Part shown: piece by piece, positions 18,626 through 26,050 of the stretch
Layout: every line of letters begins with the position of its first letter
How positions within the stretch are numbered: position 1 is the first letter of the stretch
From: Micromonospora chersina
Lineage (GTDB): Bacteria; Actinomycetota; Actinomycetes; Mycobacteriales; Micromonosporaceae
Length of the DNA: 64,000 bases
NCBI RefSeq assembly: GCF_900091475.1
Contig: NZ_FMIB01000002.1
Span: forward strand, 6,510,001 to 6,574,000
Direction of reading: 5' to 3'
Program-made: the position numbers and the translations under genes
Notes under the pieces: model-generated
Seen by the model: the letters and a program-made list of their open reading frames with translations, nothing else
The model's database searches: none
Told to the model about the DNA's origin: nothing

Positions 18626-18775
18626 CACCCCGCTGGTCGGCCCGGCCTCGGCCTCGTCGGCGCGGCCGGGGGTCTGCGCACCGCGATGGTCACCGCCGCA
18701 GTGATCGCCGCGTTCTGCCTGATCCCGCTGCTCAGCCGGCCGGTTTGCGAGGCCCGCCAGCTGAGCCGGGCATAG
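18626..18775 (+). pseudogene. C-terminal remnant of a transporter-like membrane protein
   Basis: The plus strand encodes LGLVGAAGGLRTAMVTAAVI, then AAFCLIPLLSRPVCEARQ and a stop at 18773-18775. It looks like the last helix and tail of an MFS-type permease with no start or upstream domain. It abuts the DUF4396 remnant directly, which suggests a deletion or insertion junction near 18.62 kb. Confidence 0.4.
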
Positions 18776-18781
18776 GGCTGG

Positions 18782-19804
18782 TCAGACGATCTCGACGAGC
18801 GCGGCGGACTGGACGATGCCGACGCCCTCGCTGTAGACAACGGCGAGGTCGCCCGACGAGAGCTCGCCGGATTCGAGCGCGACGTGGAGGGCGGCGATCG
18901 GGTCCGCTCCGCCGAGATGGCCCACCTCGCGTCCTCGGTCCTCGCTGGAGCGGGCTGGTGCGATCCCGCCCAGGTAAGGGAAGTAGTCCTCCTCGAGGAC
19001 GTGCCGCCCGTTGAACGGCAGCACGATCCGGGCTATCCGCTCGCGCTCGACGCCGCCGTAGGCCAGCACGCGGTCGATCACCACGGTGATCCCGGCGCTG
19101 CGCATCTTCCAGGCGTCGTCACGGGTGATGTCGGACGTCGCGTAGAAGGCGCGGGAGCGCTCGGACAGCTTGACCGGGAGGCCCACCCCGTGACCGAACA
19201 CGCGAGGCCCGCGGTGGGCCCCCTCGAGCGCTGGCTGCGTGTAGGTCGCGGTCGCGAGCAGCCGGGCGATCCCGCGCTCGCGGGACACCACCAGAGCCGC
19301 TCCGCCGTCGCCGAGTGGGATGTCCGGGTCGGCCGTCCACCGGTCGATGACCTCGGTCGGCTGCCAGCTCTCGGCCGCCGTGAGCAGGGCGGCCGGGCGC
19401 TCGTGGTCGGCGGTGAGGTGCGCGGCTGCCCACCGCATGCCGCTCATCACGCCGTCGCACCCGTGCATCACCTGGGCCAGGTCCCGGAAGCCGCCCTGGC
19501 CGAGTTCGCGTTCGAGCCAGGACGCGGGATTGGACATACGCGGCGACGGATCCAGGACGGAGGTGTGCACGAACAGCCCGACGTCGTCGAAGTCGTATCC
19601 CGATCCGGCGAGCGCCGATCGGGCCGCGCGGACGGCGTAGGCCCCGGGGGACACATCGGGCGGGGCCACAGCGACGGACCGCTGCATCGTGCGGTCGGCG
19701 AGCTTCGCTGGATAGCGGCCGTCGGCTACGGCGTCCGGGACGGTGACCACCGGCGGCAGGTCGACCGCCGTCGCCGCAATGTAGATATTCTCCCAACGCG
19801 CCAC
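18782..19804 (-). CDS. Ketoacyl-ACP synthase III-like acyltransferase
   Basis: This 340-residue protein has a thiolase fold. Cys116 sits in QVMHGCDGVMSG, the KAS III nucleophile position. The FabH His (in PHQAN) appears replaced by PFNGR, and the FabH Asn region reads GHLGGADP with H296 and D301. Altered His/Asn residues are known in KAS III homologues that acylate hydroxyls rather than elongate chains, such as the CerJ type. It may therefore transfer an acyl group to a sugar or amino alcohol made by this cluster. The start is ATG 19804. It is the left-most intact gene of the cluster, separated from the rest by a decayed permease. Confidence 0.75.
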   Translation of the reverse strand: MARWENIYIAATAVDLPPVVTVPDAVADGRYPAKLADRTMQRSVAVAPPDVSPGAYAVRAARSALAGSGYDFDDVGLFVHTSVLDPSPRMSNPASWLERELGQGGFRDLAQVMHGCDGVMSGMRWAAAHLTADHERPAALLTAAESWQPTEVIDRWTADPDIPLGDGGAALVVSRERGIARLLATATYTQPALEGAHRGPRVFGHGVGLPVKLSERSRAFYATSDITRDDAWKMRSAGITVVIDRVLAYGGVERERIARIVLPFNGRHVLEEDYFPYLGGIAPARSSEDRGREVGHLGGADPIAALHVALESGELSSGDLAVVYSEGVGIVQSAALVEIV

Positions 19805-19929
19805 GGTGGCTCACCCTATCAGGCACATCGATTTCCAGTGATCCCTGCGCGGTTGTCCGGCCGGATCTCGTGCTGCGCCTGCAGCCGGCGCCGTGTCGCC
19901 GGATCGGGCCGGTGGAGGTACATCAGTCC

Positions 19930-20418
19930 GTGCGGCGGCATCAACGGGCTGAGCGATCTCCTGCTCGGTGGCCTGATGGTCGGCACGGCGCTGGCGCACG
20001 CCGCTGTCGCCGGGTCGCATCGTGTTCGGCGTCGTACTGATGCTGAACTCGTTCGCAACCAAGGCGTCGATCAACCGGGCCGTCAACTCGGTGTCGTTCT
20101 GGCTGTAGAGCCCGGAGCCGTTGTTCGCGTTCGCCGCGCACCACGCCAGGGACCTGGTCCGGTTCCCACTGTCGATCTACCCGTTCGCGCTGAAGGCGGC
20201 GCTCGGGCTCGTGCTGCCGTTCTCCTTCATCAGCTTTTCCCGGTCGCGTACGCGCTCGACGCGGGCACTCGGGCTGGGCCGGCATCCTGACCCCTGCCGC
20301 CCCGGTCCACTGCGCCGCCCTCGCGCAGACCACCTTTTCGCGCGGGGTCCGCCGGCGCGAAATGGGCGGGCGACTGATCGACGCCGGTCACGTGATCTGT
20401 CGTCGTGCGCCGATGTGA
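19930..20418 (+). pseudogene. Frameshifted ABC-2 family permease (C-terminal part)
   Basis: Consecutive plus-strand frames read LSDLLLGGLMVGTAL, RIVFGVVLMLNSFATKASIN (ending in a stop), SPEPLFAFAAHHARDLVRFP then LSIYPFALKAALGLVLPFSF, FPVAYALDAGTRAG and GILTPAAPVHCAALAQTTFS, ending at 20416. Joined together, these resemble the C-terminal half of ABC-2 permeases of the DUF990/viologen type, where a conserved PLSIYP is followed by a hydrophobic LPFAF stretch. At least three frame changes and one stop make it a dead gene. No ATP-binding partner is left nearby. Confidence 0.65.
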
Positions 20419-20517
20419 TCAGGGTTGAGCGCAGGGGATGCCCAACTTATGATCAGTACTCACGTGTAGTCAGGCGAGTCCACACGCGACGGTCGCAGCC
20501 GGTTGGCTGTGGCGACG

Positions 20518-20693
20518 AACGAAACGGGGGCTCGACGTGACACGGGAACGCTTTGGCGGCGGCTATGAGTACCACTTGGCTGAGTATTGCAATCTGCGGT
20601 GTGCGCATTGCGATCAGGCGTCGTGGATGTCGCCGGTGAAGTCCGCCGATCTGAAATCGTTCCGCCGGGACATGACCGCGTTGGCGGCGGTGA
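20518..20693 (+). repeat. Inverted repeat, copy 1 (5' end of radical SAM gene)
   Basis: This roughly 176-bp segment matches the reverse complement of 24264-24443, including the leader aacgaaacgggggctcgacg. By eye about nine bases in ten agree. Three single-base gaps near the start codon leave the frame intact. Similarity stops abruptly at both ends. Confidence 0.85.
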
Positions 20694-20962
20694 CTCGGTG
20701 CCTGGCCGACGGTCCGGGCGTCGTGACGGCAGGTGCGCGCGAGCTGACCCCGCAGGACGCTCCTGCACTGGTCGTCGGTGCGTGGCCGGACGACTCGCCG
20801 GGTCCCCCGGACACGACAGTCTCCCAGGACCATTCGCGGCCGGCGTCCCTGCGCAACGAGCACCTGCTCGGCCTCACGACGCCGCTGGACCCGGTGACGA
20901 CATCGCGCGTGGACGGTGCCCAGGTCCTCCGAGTGGCCAGCGCGGTGGTCCTCGATGCCTGA
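20537..20962 (+). pseudogene. Truncated radical SAM duplicate fused to unrelated sequence
   Basis: The first 50 or so codons duplicate the N-terminus of the radical SAM gene at 23548-24423: the cluster motif CNLRCAHCDQASWM is intact, followed by LKSFRRDMTALAAV. After that the frame enters unrelated sequence (CLADGPGVVTAGARE ... VLRVASAVVLDA), whose codon use still looks coding but which I do not recognise. The radical SAM barrel is missing, so a full enzyme cannot be made. The gene keeps a GTG start with GGGGG upstream and could still be translated as a 141-residue hybrid. It overlaps the start of the FAD oxidoreductase gene. Confidence 0.65.
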
Positions 20963-22286
20963 CGCGCCGCACCGGATCGCCGTCGTCGGCGGCGGCCTCG
21001 CCGGCCTCGAAGCGGCGGTCGCGGCTGCCGGATCCGGCGCGGTGGTGGAGGTGTTCGAGGCGGGGCCGCGGACCCGCACACGGCACGTCGACTGGGACAC
21101 CGGGATGCACGCTGGCGACGAGAAGGTCCAGCCGTGGACGAGCGACGGCTGGGGCGCCGGCGGCGGCCTGTCGGAGCGTCTCGGCGGCCGGTCTCTGTGC
21201 TGGCACGGGGTGCTGCTCGGCTTGGAGCCGGCCGCCCTCGCGGACTGGGATCCGGAATGGTCCGGCCGCCTCGCGGGCGCCGACGGGTCTTACGAGGCGG
21301 TCCTCTCCGACCTGCTCGCCGACTTCCCCGAGCTGGCGGCGACCGGGTCGCATCCGGGACTCGCGGCGTGCGGGCTCCGGCCCGTCCCGCAGGCGGCGCG
21401 CCTTGACGCGCACGGCCGGTTCGAGGCGTACAGCCCGCTCGCCCGCGCGCTGGAACTCGGCGCCGATGGGCGGATCCGGTTCACCCGCGGGCGGGTGCGG
21501 GCGGTCACGCCGGAGCGGGACGGCGTGGCCGTCGACGTCGGGACGCAGCGGCGGCGCGGCTTCGACAGCTGCGTACTCGCGTCCTCGGCCATCGGCAACG
21601 CGCGGCTGCTGGCGACCTCCCTCGATCGCGATCTCGCGACGACCGTCACTGACCACTTCTGCGTCGGTGGTTTCGTCCGCCTGCCGCCCGGGCCGCCGAT
21701 CGCGCCGTTTCGCCACCGGATGCTGTGGAGCGGGTTCGCCGAGGTGCCAGAGATCGGCACGAATGTGTTCGTACTCGAACGGCCGCCGCTGCCCGGCGGC
21801 GACCGACTCGTGCAGATCCAGGCCGTCATCGAGCAGCCCGCTCCGTACAGCGAACTGACCGTCGAGGCGTCCGGTCGCACGCACGTCCGCGCGCGGGTCT
21901 CGGACGCCGACCGCGCGCTCCTGAGGACCGCTCGGGTGGAGGTCCGGCGGCGGGCGGAGCGACTGGCCGGCGGGCCCGTCACCGACCTCGCGCCCGACAC
22001 CTCGTCGGACACCCCCTGGTCCGGTCACGACGATGCGCTCGCGGCGGTGTCCGGGGCTGCGGCCCTCGCCTACTGCCGGTACGACGTGCCGTACGGGTCG
22101 TTCGAGCACGAGGCGTGTACGCACCCGATCGGCGGTGGGCCGGTGGAGGTCTCGCGCGGTCTCGAGGTCGTCGAACTGCCGGGGGTGTACGTGGCGGGGC
22201 CGGGGACGTTTCCTCGGCTCGGGGCCGCGAACCCGGCGTTGACGATCATCGCGATGTCGCGCTGGCTGGGCGAGCGCCTGAGTTAG
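20955..22286 (+). CDS. GMC-type FAD-dependent oxidoreductase
   Basis: This 443-residue flavoprotein has an N-terminal dinucleotide fold (IAVVGGGLAGLEAAVAAAG) and a C-terminal GMC-like block (GVYVAGPGTFPRLGAANPAL) that completes the FAD site. A His is present in EHEACTHPIGG. GMC enzymes oxidise alcohols; related FAD dehydrogenases oxidise sugar hydroxyls in aminoglycoside pathways ahead of transamination. Here the aminotransferase gene lies tail to tail with it, overlapping by four bases, so a dehydrogenase plus aminotransferase pair installing an amine on a sugar or cyclitol is plausible. ATG 20955 overlaps the end of the truncated radical SAM frame. Confidence 0.8.
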   Translation: MPDAPHRIAVVGGGLAGLEAAVAAAGSGAVVEVFEAGPRTRTRHVDWDTGMHAGDEKVQPWTSDGWGAGGGLSERLGGRSLCWHGVLLGLEPAALADWDPEWSGRLAGADGSYEAVLSDLLADFPELAATGSHPGLAACGLRPVPQAARLDAHGRFEAYSPLARALELGADGRIRFTRGRVRAVTPERDGVAVDVGTQRRRGFDSCVLASSAIGNARLLATSLDRDLATTVTDHFCVGGFVRLPPGPPIAPFRHRMLWSGFAEVPEIGTNVFVLERPPLPGGDRLVQIQAVIEQPAPYSELTVEASGRTHVRARVSDADRALLRTARVEVRRRAERLAGGPVTDLAPDTSSDTPWSGHDDALAAVSGAAALAYCRYDVPYGSFEHEACTHPIGGGPVEVSRGLEVVELPGVYVAGPGTFPRLGAANPALTIIAMSRWLGERLS

Positions 22287-23551
22287 AGTTCGCGGTGCCC
22301 CCGCCGGACCTTGTCGAGCGCCGCCGCGATGTCGTCGGTCTGGTCCGGCGGTCCCAGCAGCGCGGCGTGGTGGAGCAGCAGTGTCGAGGCGGCGAATCGC
22401 TCGGCGCCGGGGAAGTCGCGGTCGATCGACCGGCGCCGGCCGGCCTCGGACCAGACGGCCGCGAACCGGCGCTTGGTCTCCGGCCGGAACAGCACGCTGC
22501 GGTGCAGAGGAGCGTCCGGTGCGAACAGCGGCACGCCCTCGGCGTTAAGCGCCTCGGCGACCCGGGCGATCGGCGCGTCGCCGAACGTTCCCGCTGTGAA
22601 GCGGACGCCGTACCGGAAGATCGACCGCTTGGTGACTCCGGCCGGAAGCGGGATCGGCGCGAACGGCCCGAGCGCGGCCAGGGAGGTCTCCAGCGCGGTC
22701 GCGCCGCGCTCACGCCGCTCGTGCTCGTCGTCGAGCCGCGGGAGCCGGTCGATCAGCACGGCGGCGCAGAACTCCGGCATGCAGTAGTTCGCGCCCATCG
22801 CGGTCCCGGCCTTGACCAACTCCTCGTCACCGACCGTCACCGGTGTGTCCGGGTATCGGCGGGAGTCGGCGCGAAGCTGCTGCATCCGCACGTAGAGGTC
22901 CTCGTCGGACGTGACGACGGCGCCGCCCTCGCCGGCGGTGAGCACCTTGCCGTTCTGGAAGCTGAAGGCCCCGACGGCGCCGAATCCGCCGACCGGGCGG
23001 TCCCGCCAGCGGGCACCGTGCGCCTGCGCGCAGTCCTCGACGACCTCGATCCCGGCCTCTTCGGCGACCGCGAGGATGCCGTCGAGGTCGGCGACCGTGC
23101 AGTTCAGGTGTACGACGATGACCGCGCGGGTGCGCTCGGACAGCACCGCGAGCAGCGACTCGGGCGTGATGCACCCGGTGTCGCCGTCGACGTCGGCGAG
23201 CACCGGCAGCCCACCGACGCGCAGCACCGCCGTCGCCGGCGCCACCCAGGTCATCGTCGGGACGACCACCTCGTCGCCGGGGCCGATGTCGAGCGCCTCC
23301 AGTGCGAGCACGAGCGCGCTCGACCCGTGGTCGACGCTGACGGCGTAGGGGACGTCGTTGTAGTCGGCCCAGGCCCGCGCGAACCGGCGTTCCAGAGAAC
23401 TGGTGCCGTCGCTGCGCCAGCTCAGCGCCCACCGGCCCGAGCGTAGGCAGTCGATCAGGGCCTTCTCGGTGGCGTCGTCGAACAGCGGCCAATCGGGCCA
23501 GGCGCGATCACGTACGGGTTGACCGCCGTGGAGGGCGAGGGTGGTGGTCAT
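22283..23551 (-). CDS. DegT/DnrJ/EryC1/StrS-family aminotransferase
   Basis: This 422-residue PLP enzyme has Lys202 in FSFQNGKVLTAGEGG as the Schiff-base lysine, an Asp in VVEDCAQAHGA for the PLP pyridine, and ALHGGQPVR at the start, which is typical of the StsC/BtrS (scyllo-inosose aminotransferase) and AHBA synthase branch. It would transaminate a keto-sugar, keto-cyclitol or similar substrate. ATG 23551 overlaps the TGA of the radical SAM gene (ATGA), so the two enzymes are translationally coupled and probably act consecutively. Its 3' end overlaps the convergent GMC oxidoreductase gene. Confidence 0.88.
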   Translation of the reverse strand: MTTTLALHGGQPVRDRAWPDWPLFDDATEKALIDCLRSGRWALSWRSDGTSSLERRFARAWADYNDVPYAVSVDHGSSALVLALEALDIGPGDEVVVPTMTWVAPATAVLRVGGLPVLADVDGDTGCITPESLLAVLSERTRAVIVVHLNCTVADLDGILAVAEEAGIEVVEDCAQAHGARWRDRPVGGFGAVGAFSFQNGKVLTAGEGGAVVTSDEDLYVRMQQLRADSRRYPDTPVTVGDEELVKAGTAMGANYCMPEFCAAVLIDRLPRLDDEHERRERGATALETSLAALGPFAPIPLPAGVTKRSIFRYGVRFTAGTFGDAPIARVAEALNAEGVPLFAPDAPLHRSVLFRPETKRRFAAVWSEAGRRRSIDRDFPGAERFAASTLLLHHAALLGPPDQTDDIAAALDKVRRGHREL

Positions 23552-24423
23552 GTGGTCGGCTGCTGTCGGGTGTAGGGGCGGGGGACGATGATTTCGGGGT
23601 CGATGAGGTCGGCGAGGTCGGTGGGGGGTCGGGTTAGGAATTCGATCTGGGCCTTGCCGGACAGTTGCCGGTTGGGTGTGGATCGGGCCCAGGAGCCCAG
23701 GCAGTAGCGGCAGGCGTCAAGGGGTTCCGAGCGGCGTATGAGCGCGTCGAGGTCGTGGTGCAGGTCCGGGTTGTCGTGCAGTGCGACACCGTCGGCTTCC
23801 CGGTTGTCGAAGGTGATGCCGCGGGCGGCCAGCCGCTGCGGGGTCCACACCGCCGGGGAACACATGTAGTAGCGGCCCTCGTGAATGGTGTGGCAGCTTT
23901 CCAGGTGCGCGAGGTCGCAGTTCTGGAAGACCATCTTGACGAACTCGTCGTCGCGGATCTCCTCGACCAGGAGCCGTTGGGCGAACTCCGGCGTTTCCTT
24001 GCGCCAGACCCAGATGCGGTGCTCGTCGGCTTTCTGCTGGACCCAGTCCCAGTCGAACCGGTGCCGGACCCCCGGATAGATCGTGATCCACAGCCCGTCG
24101 AGCAGCCCCCACAACTCCTCGGGCGCCTTGTGCAACAACGTACCGTTGGTCAGCAGCACGATCCGCTCGGCGATCCCGATCTCCCGCGCGACGCGCAGGA
24201 ACTCCAGAATTCCGGGATGCTGCAACGGCTCGCCACCGCCGAACTTCAACTCCCGCACCCGCATCACCGCCGCCAACGCGGTCATGTCCCGGCGGAACGA
24301 CTCCAGATCGGCGAACTTCACCGGCAACATCCACGACGCCTGATCACAATGCTCACACCGCAGATTGCAATGCTCAGCCAAGTTGTACTCGATAGCCGGC
24401 CGCCAAAGCATGTCCCGTGTCAC
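23548..24423 (-). CDS. Radical SAM enzyme with auxiliary cysteines
   Basis: This 291-residue protein has the 4Fe-4S motif Cys19-x3-Cys23-x2-Cys26 (CNLRCEHC) and the SAM-binding GGEP (KFGGGEPLQHP). Further Cys are present in QNCDLAHLESC, YMCSPAVW and DACRYCLGSW, probably ligands of an auxiliary cluster, as in SPASM/Twitch-type enzymes that dehydrogenate or epimerise. Small radical SAM enzymes act on sugars or cyclitols in spectinomycin, butirosin and blasticidin pathways, and the coupled DegT aminotransferase supports such a step here. GTG 24423 follows GGGGG. Base use is less GC-rich than in its neighbours, suggesting transfer. Its 5' end is duplicated in inverted orientation at 20518-20693. 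Confidence 0.85.
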   Translation of the reverse strand: MTRDMLWRPAIEYNLAEHCNLRCEHCDQASWMLPVKFADLESFRRDMTALAAVMRVRELKFGGGEPLQHPGILEFLRVAREIGIAERIVLLTNGTLLHKAPEELWGLLDGLWITIYPGVRHRFDWDWVQQKADEHRIWVWRKETPEFAQRLLVEEIRDDEFVKMVFQNCDLAHLESCHTIHEGRYYMCSPAVWTPQRLAARGITFDNREADGVALHDNPDLHHDLDALIRRSEPLDACRYCLGSWARSTPNRQLSGKAQIEFLTRPPTDLADLIDPEIIVPRPYTRQQPTT

Positions 24424-24443
24424 CGTCGAGCCCCCGTTTCGTT
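24264..24443 (-). repeat. Inverted repeat, copy 2 (5' end of radical SAM gene)
   Basis: This is the partner of 20518-20693 in opposite orientation. It covers the leader and the first codons of the intact radical SAM gene. The two copies bracket the GMC oxidoreductase and DegT aminotransferase genes, so recombination between them could invert about 3.6 kb. Confidence 0.85.
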
Positions 24444-24532
24444 AGGCGTAACTATCTCTATGAGGATCTTCTACTGAGCTGGCAGTATCGATAAATGTCG
24501 TTCGGCGGTCGTCTCCGTAGGCGATGGACGCC

Positions 24533-26050
24533 TCAGCTGGCGGCCAACTCGCTCAGCGCCTTCCGGTCGAGCTTGCCGTTGGCGGTGATCGGCAGTTCCG
24601 GAATCGGTACGTAGGTCGTAGGCACCATGTAGCTCGGAAGAGCCTGAAGACACCACTGCTGGAGGTCGGGGACGCCGCTGCGGTGGTCGGGTCCGGCGAC
24701 GTAGTACGCGACGAGGCGGTGCTCATCGGCCAGCCAGGGCACGACCACCACCGCCGCGTGGACGACGGCCGGGTGCCGCGTCAGGCGCTCCTCGATCTCG
24801 CCGAGCTCGACCCGGTTCCCGAGCATCTTCACCTGTCTGTCCTCGCGGCCCACGTAGGCCAATTGGCCGTCGGGAAGGCGCCGGACGATGTCGCCCGTGC
24901 GGTAGAAGCGGCGCCGTCCGTGAGCGGTGTCGCGCCACACGAACCGCTCCGCGGTGAGCGCCTCCTGCCCGAGATACCCGCGGGCCATCCCCGGGGTCGT
25001 GAAGAGAAGCTCGCCCGCGTCACCGTCCGTCGGGTCACCCGCGTCGTCGGTGATCAGCACCTCCACCTCGAAGATGGGACGGCCCATCGTGACGGTCGGT
25101 ACCGGGCCGGTGATCAGGTTCGCCGTGATGTCCTGCACCGCCTCGGTCGGACCGTAGACGTTGAGGATCGGGATGGAGCCCTGGGCGAACCAGTTGTCGA
25201 CCAGCGAACGGGTCAGGGCCTCTCCGCCGCTGCGCAACAGGCGCAGCGGCGCGCCCAGCCCGGCGATCGAGCCGTCCCCGGGCTGGGACATGTATTTGAT
25301 CATCGAGGGCGTCAGCCACAGCACGGTCACGCCCTTGTCGACGATGTAGGCGCGCAGCGCCGATGCTCCGCGGAGCCGGCGCCCGCGCAGCACGACGCGG
25401 GCGCCGCTCACCAGCGGTGCGAAGATCTGGCCGACCGACGCGACGAACGACATCGAGGCGAACTGCAGCAGTGCGTCGTCGACAGACAGCTCCAGCAGTC
25501 GCGCGGTCTTGGCGGCCAGGTCGCCGAGCGCGCCGTGCTCGATCTCGACGCCTTTGGGGGTTCCGGTGGAACCGGACGTGTAGATGATGTAGGCGCGGTC
25601 GGACTCGGTGGGTGCCGACGCCGGATCGGTCGTCGCCGCCTCGACCAGCGCGGCGGAGGCCCAGTCCAGCTCGATTCGGCTGACGTCGACGCTGTCGAGC
25701 CGCCGGTCGCCGCCGGGCCCGACCAGCACGCACGCGGCGTCCGCGTCGCGGAGCATGAAGCCCAGTCGCTCCGCGGGATAGTCGGGGTCCAGAGGTAGGC
25801 AGGCGCCCCCCGCTTTCAACACCGCGAGCAGCGACACGATCGCATCGATCCCGCGGTCCAGGCACACCCCGACGACGACATCCGGCCCAACGCCGCGGGC
25901 CGCCAGCACGTGCGCCACCCGATTGGCGCGCTCGTTGAGCGCCCCGTAGGTGACGGACTCGTCCTCGTAGACGAGGGCGACACGGTCGCGATGGCGGCCA
26001 GCCGCGCGCTCGAACTGTTCCTTGACGATCACGGCTAACTCCTTGGTCAT
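24533..26050 (-). CDS. Free-standing NRPS adenylation domain
   Basis: This 505-residue enzyme carries the core motifs A3 (YIIYTSGSTGTPKGV), A5 (NVYGPTEA), A7 (YRTGD), A8 and A10 (NGKLDRKAL, catalytic Lys), and ends without a carrier domain. It activates an acid as the adenylate and would load the carrier encoded at 27797. My manual reading of the ten specificity residues is V-A-G-W-L-S-V-Q-D-K. Position 235, normally Asp for alpha-amino acids, is Val (FVASVGQIF), and an Asp appears at 331, so the substrate is probably not a standard alpha-amino acid. ATG 26050 overlaps the MFS stop. GTG 26032, with AAGGAG six bases before it, is an alternative start. Confidence 0.9.
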   Translation of the reverse strand: MTKELAVIVKEQFERAAGRHRDRVALVYEDESVTYGALNERANRVAHVLAARGVGPDVVVGVCLDRGIDAIVSLLAVLKAGGACLPLDPDYPAERLGFMLRDADAACVLVGPGGDRRLDSVDVSRIELDWASAALVEAATTDPASAPTESDRAYIIYTSGSTGTPKGVEIEHGALGDLAAKTARLLELSVDDALLQFASMSFVASVGQIFAPLVSGARVVLRGRRLRGASALRAYIVDKGVTVLWLTPSMIKYMSQPGDGSIAGLGAPLRLLRSGGEALTRSLVDNWFAQGSIPILNVYGPTEAVQDITANLITGPVPTVTMGRPIFEVEVLITDDAGDPTDGDAGELLFTTPGMARGYLGQEALTAERFVWRDTAHGRRRFYRTGDIVRRLPDGQLAYVGREDRQVKMLGNRVELGEIEERLTRHPAVVHAAVVVVPWLADEHRLVAYYVAGPDHRSGVPDLQQWCLQALPSYMVPTTYVPIPELPITANGKLDRKALSELAAS

